Virus record (IMG/VR): IMGVR_UViG_3300048924_000336
Location: 1-38,640 of that record
Source of the DNA: a virus
Strand: one strand, 5' to 3'
DNA: 38,640 nt
Below, piece by piece: positions 36,593-38,640 of the stretch. A program made the position numbers and the translations under genes. The notes beneath the pieces were generated by a model. It did no database searches and was not told the origin of the DNA. It saw only the letters and a program-made list of their open reading frames with translations. How positions within the stretch are numbered: the stretch's first letter is position 1; every line of letters begins with the position of its first letter.

Positions 36593-36819
36593 GATCCAGA
36601 GTCCGGATCACTCGATTCCTGGTCAAGCCCAAACCGGGCCAGGATGATGCGTCGCTTGGACTCCGCCGCCTCGGGGTTGTAGCTCACACCGACGACGGCA
36701 CCGGGGAAGTCGGCACGGAAGACATCGGCCATCCGTAGCGCGACGATCAGTGCGTCATCGCCGCGGTACACCTCAGGGTCGAAGTCGTTCACGTGCACTC
36801 TTGCGATCGCCTCAGCCAT
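36589..36819 (-). CDS. Hypothetical protein (76 aa)
   Basis: ATG at 36817-36819 with GGAGGAAG upstream, an excellent ribosome site. The sequence MAEAIARVHVNDFDPEVYRGDDALIVALRMADVFRADFPGAVVGVSYNPEAAESKRRIILARFG is a compact alpha/beta protein without Cys. Not recognised. It overlaps both neighbours. Confidence 0.75.
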   Translation of the reverse strand: MAEAIARVHVNDFDPEVYRGDDALIVALRMADVFRADFPGAVVGVSYNPEAAESKRRIILARFGLDQESSDPDSGS

Positions 36820-37228
36820 GGTCTTCCTCCGATACGGTCGGAACGACGCGGACGCCCTTGCAGGAATGCGTCACCATCCACACCCACTTCCCGCAGGTCG
36901 GGCACTGGGTACGCCCGTCACCAGGGTCGGAGTGCGGATGATCCGCGGGTGGTCTATCGGAGAGGGCACGGCGGTACGGGTTTGCGTTCCTGCCGAACGT
37001 GGGCGGGAGCGTGTACGCGGGTCGCGGATCTTCCTCTTCGTCCTCCCGCTTCCAGGGATATCGACCGCGCATGTAGCCCTCGTCCCATGCGTCCGCGATC
37101 TTCGCCTCCTGAGCTACGAGAGCAGCCCGAAGCCGCGAGATCAGATCGGCAGGAGAAGCCGCAGGCTTCGGGCCATCGGGCGACGGCCACCGCATGGCCT
37201 CCTCCGCGAGTGCGGCGATGTCAGTCAT
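36812..37228 (-). CDS. Hypothetical protein with C-terminal zinc-finger motif (138 aa)
   Basis: ATG at 37226-37228. The N-terminal helical part (DIAALAEEAMRWPSPDGPKPAASPADLISRLRAALVAQEAKIADAWDEGYMRGRY) is followed by a charged, Pro-rich linker and the C-terminal CPTCGKWVWMVTHSC, a CxxC...HxC possible zinc site. The AADAWDEGY/MRGR-type helix is common in actinophage early proteins of unknown role. Overlaps on both sides. Confidence 0.75.
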   Translation of the reverse strand: MTDIAALAEEAMRWPSPDGPKPAASPADLISRLRAALVAQEAKIADAWDEGYMRGRYPWKREDEEEDPRPAYTLPPTFGRNANPYRRALSDRPPADHPHSDPGDGRTQCPTCGKWVWMVTHSCKGVRVVPTVSEEDHG

Positions 37229-37406
37229 CAGCCTCCACCTCGATCTCGCACATGTCGGCCCGCCAGTGGTCGCGGGTGCCGTCCGCGTACTGGATGCCGA
37301 CCGTGGGGACGTCGGTGTAGGAGAACACGGTCCCGCGGCCGCGCTCGTCGCCCTGGGCGTAGCGCGCGACGACGCGCTGTCCGACGGCCTCCACGCCGAC
37401 GGTCAC
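37221..37406 (-). CDS. SH3/KOW-like small protein (61 aa)
   Basis: GTG at 37404-37406, which overlaps the upstream TGA (GTGA); the frame stays open further upstream without a better start. The sequence GQRVVARYAQGDERGRGTVFSYTDVPTVGIQYADGTRDHWRADMCEIEVE has the strand pattern and G-TV / DG-x-RDHWRAD-M loops of a small SH3/Tudor-like barrel. Likely a nucleic-acid or protein-binding accessory; function not known. Confidence 0.7.
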   Translation of the reverse strand: MTVGVEAVGQRVVARYAQGDERGRGTVFSYTDVPTVGIQYADGTRDHWRADMCEIEVEADD

Positions 37407-37660
37407 AGCTCTGTCCGCCGCAGGATCGCGCCGCACTCGGCGCAGACGATGTTGAGATCCGCGTCGAGGGTCGCCTCACGTGGATTGCAGTCGCACCCGA
37501 GCTTCTGCGGAGCCGGGGGCTCGCTCGGCATGAACATCTCGAGGAGCCGGATGGTGCGACACGGGTAGGGGTCTCCGTCCTCGACGCAGTCGCCGTACTC
37601 CTCGCGCGCGTGGATGATGCGCAGGGTCTCGACGAACTGCTCCTGGGTGATCGCAGCCAT
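37403..37660 (-). CDS. Cys-rich possible Zn-ribbon protein (85 aa)
   Basis: ATG at 37658-37660 in TGATG overlap with the 2H phosphoesterase gene. N-terminal helix (TQEQFVETLRIIHAREEYGDCVEDGDPYPC), then a CxC at residues 56-58 and CAEC at 73-76, spaced like the two knuckles of a zinc ribbon. Not assigned to a family. Confidence 0.75.
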   Translation of the reverse strand: MAAITQEQFVETLRIIHAREEYGDCVEDGDPYPCRTIRLLEMFMPSEPPAPQKLGCDCNPREATLDADLNIVCAECGAILRRTEL

Positions 37661-38232
37661 CAGTCGACCGTCCGTCCGTAGTCGACGCCGGTGACCTTGA
37701 GCTTCGTGAACTGCAGTGCGGCGCTCAGCGCGTCGATTGCCACCTCACGGACTCGCGGCTGCACGTAGGCAAGCGTGATGTGCGAGCGGTAGTTCGCGAA
37801 CGAGTCGATGTGCGGCAGCACACCGAGTGCGGCATTGAGGTCGTGCATCTCGCTGCCGAGTTCAGCGACGATGCAGGAGTAGGGAAGCTCGGGATTCTGC
37901 GAACCGAAGTCGACGATGTGGGCGATCTCAACCTCGATCCCGGCGACGTCGCCGAGCAGCTCGTCCACGATCTCCTTCATCTCGTGCGCCGGGGTCAGCA
38001 GGCCGTACTTCACCGTGGCGTGCGGGTGTTCGCCGACCGGCCCCTTGACCCAGTGCATCTTGGAGGTAGGCCCCGCGTAGACATAGTCCGGCTCTGTGAA
38101 GCCGACCTCGAACAGGATCTGCCCGACGGGGATCGGGGCGAACTCGAGCCCGACGAAGCCGAGGTTGTACGTGTCGATCCCGAGGCCCTTGTGGATCGCC
38201 TCGCGGCCCACGAACTGGTTGCGGTCAGCCAT
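37660..38232 (-). CDS. 2H phosphoesterase (2'-5' RNA ligase/LigT superfamily), 190 aa
   Basis: The start is ATG at 38230-38232, with AAGGAG at ideal spacing. Two HxT motifs mark the superfamily: H71-A-T73 in EHPHATVKYGLLTP and H151-I-T153 in NYRSHITLAYVQP, separated by about 80 residues as expected. The N-terminal MADRNQFVGREAIHKGLGIDTYNLGFVGLEFAPIPVGQI and YVYAGPTSKMHWVKGP are extra to the minimal fold. Members cleave 2',3'-cyclic or 2'-5' phosphodiester bonds. Phage members may repair RNA or destroy immune cyclic oligonucleotides (Acb1-type anti-CBASS). The substrate cannot be told from sequence alone. Coupled to genes on both sides. Confidence 0.85.
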   Translation of the reverse strand: MADRNQFVGREAIHKGLGIDTYNLGFVGLEFAPIPVGQILFEVGFTEPDYVYAGPTSKMHWVKGPVGEHPHATVKYGLLTPAHEMKEIVDELLGDVAGIEVEIAHIVDFGSQNPELPYSCIVAELGSEMHDLNAALGVLPHIDSFANYRSHITLAYVQPRVREVAIDALSAALQFTKLKVTGVDYGRTVD

Positions 38233-38560
38233 GAAATTGCTCCTTGCTCTCAGAGGGCACAGAATCGCCTGTGCCGCGCGCGACCCCCACTTGGCTAGGG
38301 TCATGTGTCCCCGCCTCTACGGCGGGCAGGACGGTGGCGGCGAGCCGCTGTGCGATGGCAAGCCGTTCTTCGGGGGTAGCGAAGGCGACCACAACGGCCA
38401 CCCCGAACCCCACGAACGCCTGACGCATCTGCTCCACGGCCTTCGCCATGGCGTTCGCGATGATAGGGAACGCCGCCAGCGCGACAATCTCCTCGTTCCA
38501 CATCGCCTCGCGACGAGCCTTGCGGATGGCGCGTCCAGCGCGCCGCTTCTCAGGAAGCAT
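38225..38560 (-). CDS. Hypothetical protein with hydrophobic segment (111 aa)
   Basis: I prefer ATG at 38558-38560, because GGAGG lies five bases upstream; an ATG at 38572 is also in frame. A basic N-terminus (EKRRAGRAIRKARREAMWNEEIV) is followed by two moderately hydrophobic helices (ALAAFPIIANAMAKAVEQM and AFVGFGVAVVVAFAT) and a polar C-terminus. It could be a membrane-associated early protein. It overlaps the phosphoesterase start by eight bases. Confidence 0.7.
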   Translation of the reverse strand: MLPEKRRAGRAIRKARREAMWNEEIVALAAFPIIANAMAKAVEQMRQAFVGFGVAVVVAFATPEERLAIAQRLAATVLPAVEAGTHDPSQVGVARGTGDSVPSESKEQFHG

Positions 38561-38640
38561 TCGGTCCTCCATTCAGTTCCAGGTTCTCCGGGTCCGACGT
38601 CGTCGGCACGGCTACTGCAGTGAACGTGCTGGGCGGCTGG
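38550..38640 (-). CDS. Partial gene, C-terminal end only (at least 29 aa)
   Basis: An open frame enters from the right edge and ends with TGA at 38550-38552. Its visible end reads QPPSTFTAVAVPTTSDPENLE and finishes NGGPNAS, protein-like composition. It overlaps the start of the next gene by 11 bases, the same tight coupling as elsewhere in this cassette. Identity unknown because most of the gene is outside the window. Confidence 0.5.
   Translation of the reverse strand, partial: QPPSTFTAVAVPTTSDPENLELNGGPNAS

Overview
The window is a large part of a double-stranded DNA tailed phage (or prophage) genome. High GC, GTG/TTG starts, SD-less starts placed just after TAnnnT boxes, terminators without U-tracts, and the protein families all point to a siphovirus of a high-GC actinobacterium. 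A Microbacterium-type host is my guess, not something the sequence proves. Both edges cut through leftward genes, so the genome continues on both sides. No integrase, DNA polymerase or repressor gene is present here.

Layout. (1) 1-3338, leftward: a lipoprotein, small accessory genes, a winged-helix protein and an excisionase-like HTH protein. This region also holds a structured non-coding stretch (1320-1809) with an iteron-like palindrome array, and two identical 19-bp palindromes in front of two genes. (2) 3379-8041, rightward: small genes, two ribbon-helix-helix proteins, a putative small terminase, the large terminase and a DUF1360 membrane protein. (3) 8089-8996: an island with a bidirectional terminator, a reverse-strand membrane-anchor gene, a tiny transcription unit ending in a 15-bp terminator, and three tRNA genes (Tyr, Ser, Ser) one base apart. 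(4) 9070-17862: portal, capsid maturation protease, small conserved protein, major capsid protein with an acidic N-terminal scaffold-like arm, a second capsid-like protein with an Ig-like tail, and the major tail protein. Perfect or near-perfect hairpins follow the capsid and tail genes. (5) 17884-22901: beta-helix, FN3, Trp-repeat and BppU-like structural proteins, in an unusual position between major tail protein and head-tail connectors. (6) 22898-33858: connectors, frameshifted tail assembly chaperones, tape measure and minor tail proteins. (7) 33884-36308: M23 endolysin and four membrane or lysis-associated proteins, closed by a bidirectional terminator. (8) 36329-38640, leftward: small Zn-ribbon-like and SH3-like genes and a 2H phosphoesterase.

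How it works together: DNA is packaged by TerS/TerL through the portal, the shell matures by proteolysis, connectors join it to a tail whose length is set by the tape measure, and the minor tail proteins and accessory fibres bind the host. Most genes overlap as ATGA, GTGA or TGATG, so translation is strongly coupled.

The strongest new signal is a canonical -1 slippery heptamer (CCCTTTC, 17753-17759) two codons before the major tail protein stop. It opens a 20-residue Gly/Tyr-rich extension in the -1 frame. Other leads are a probable internal start that would make a separate endolysin C-terminal subunit, the 20-copy 14-residue Trp repeat, the iteron-like array, and a 2H phosphoesterase that could be an anti-CBASS protein.
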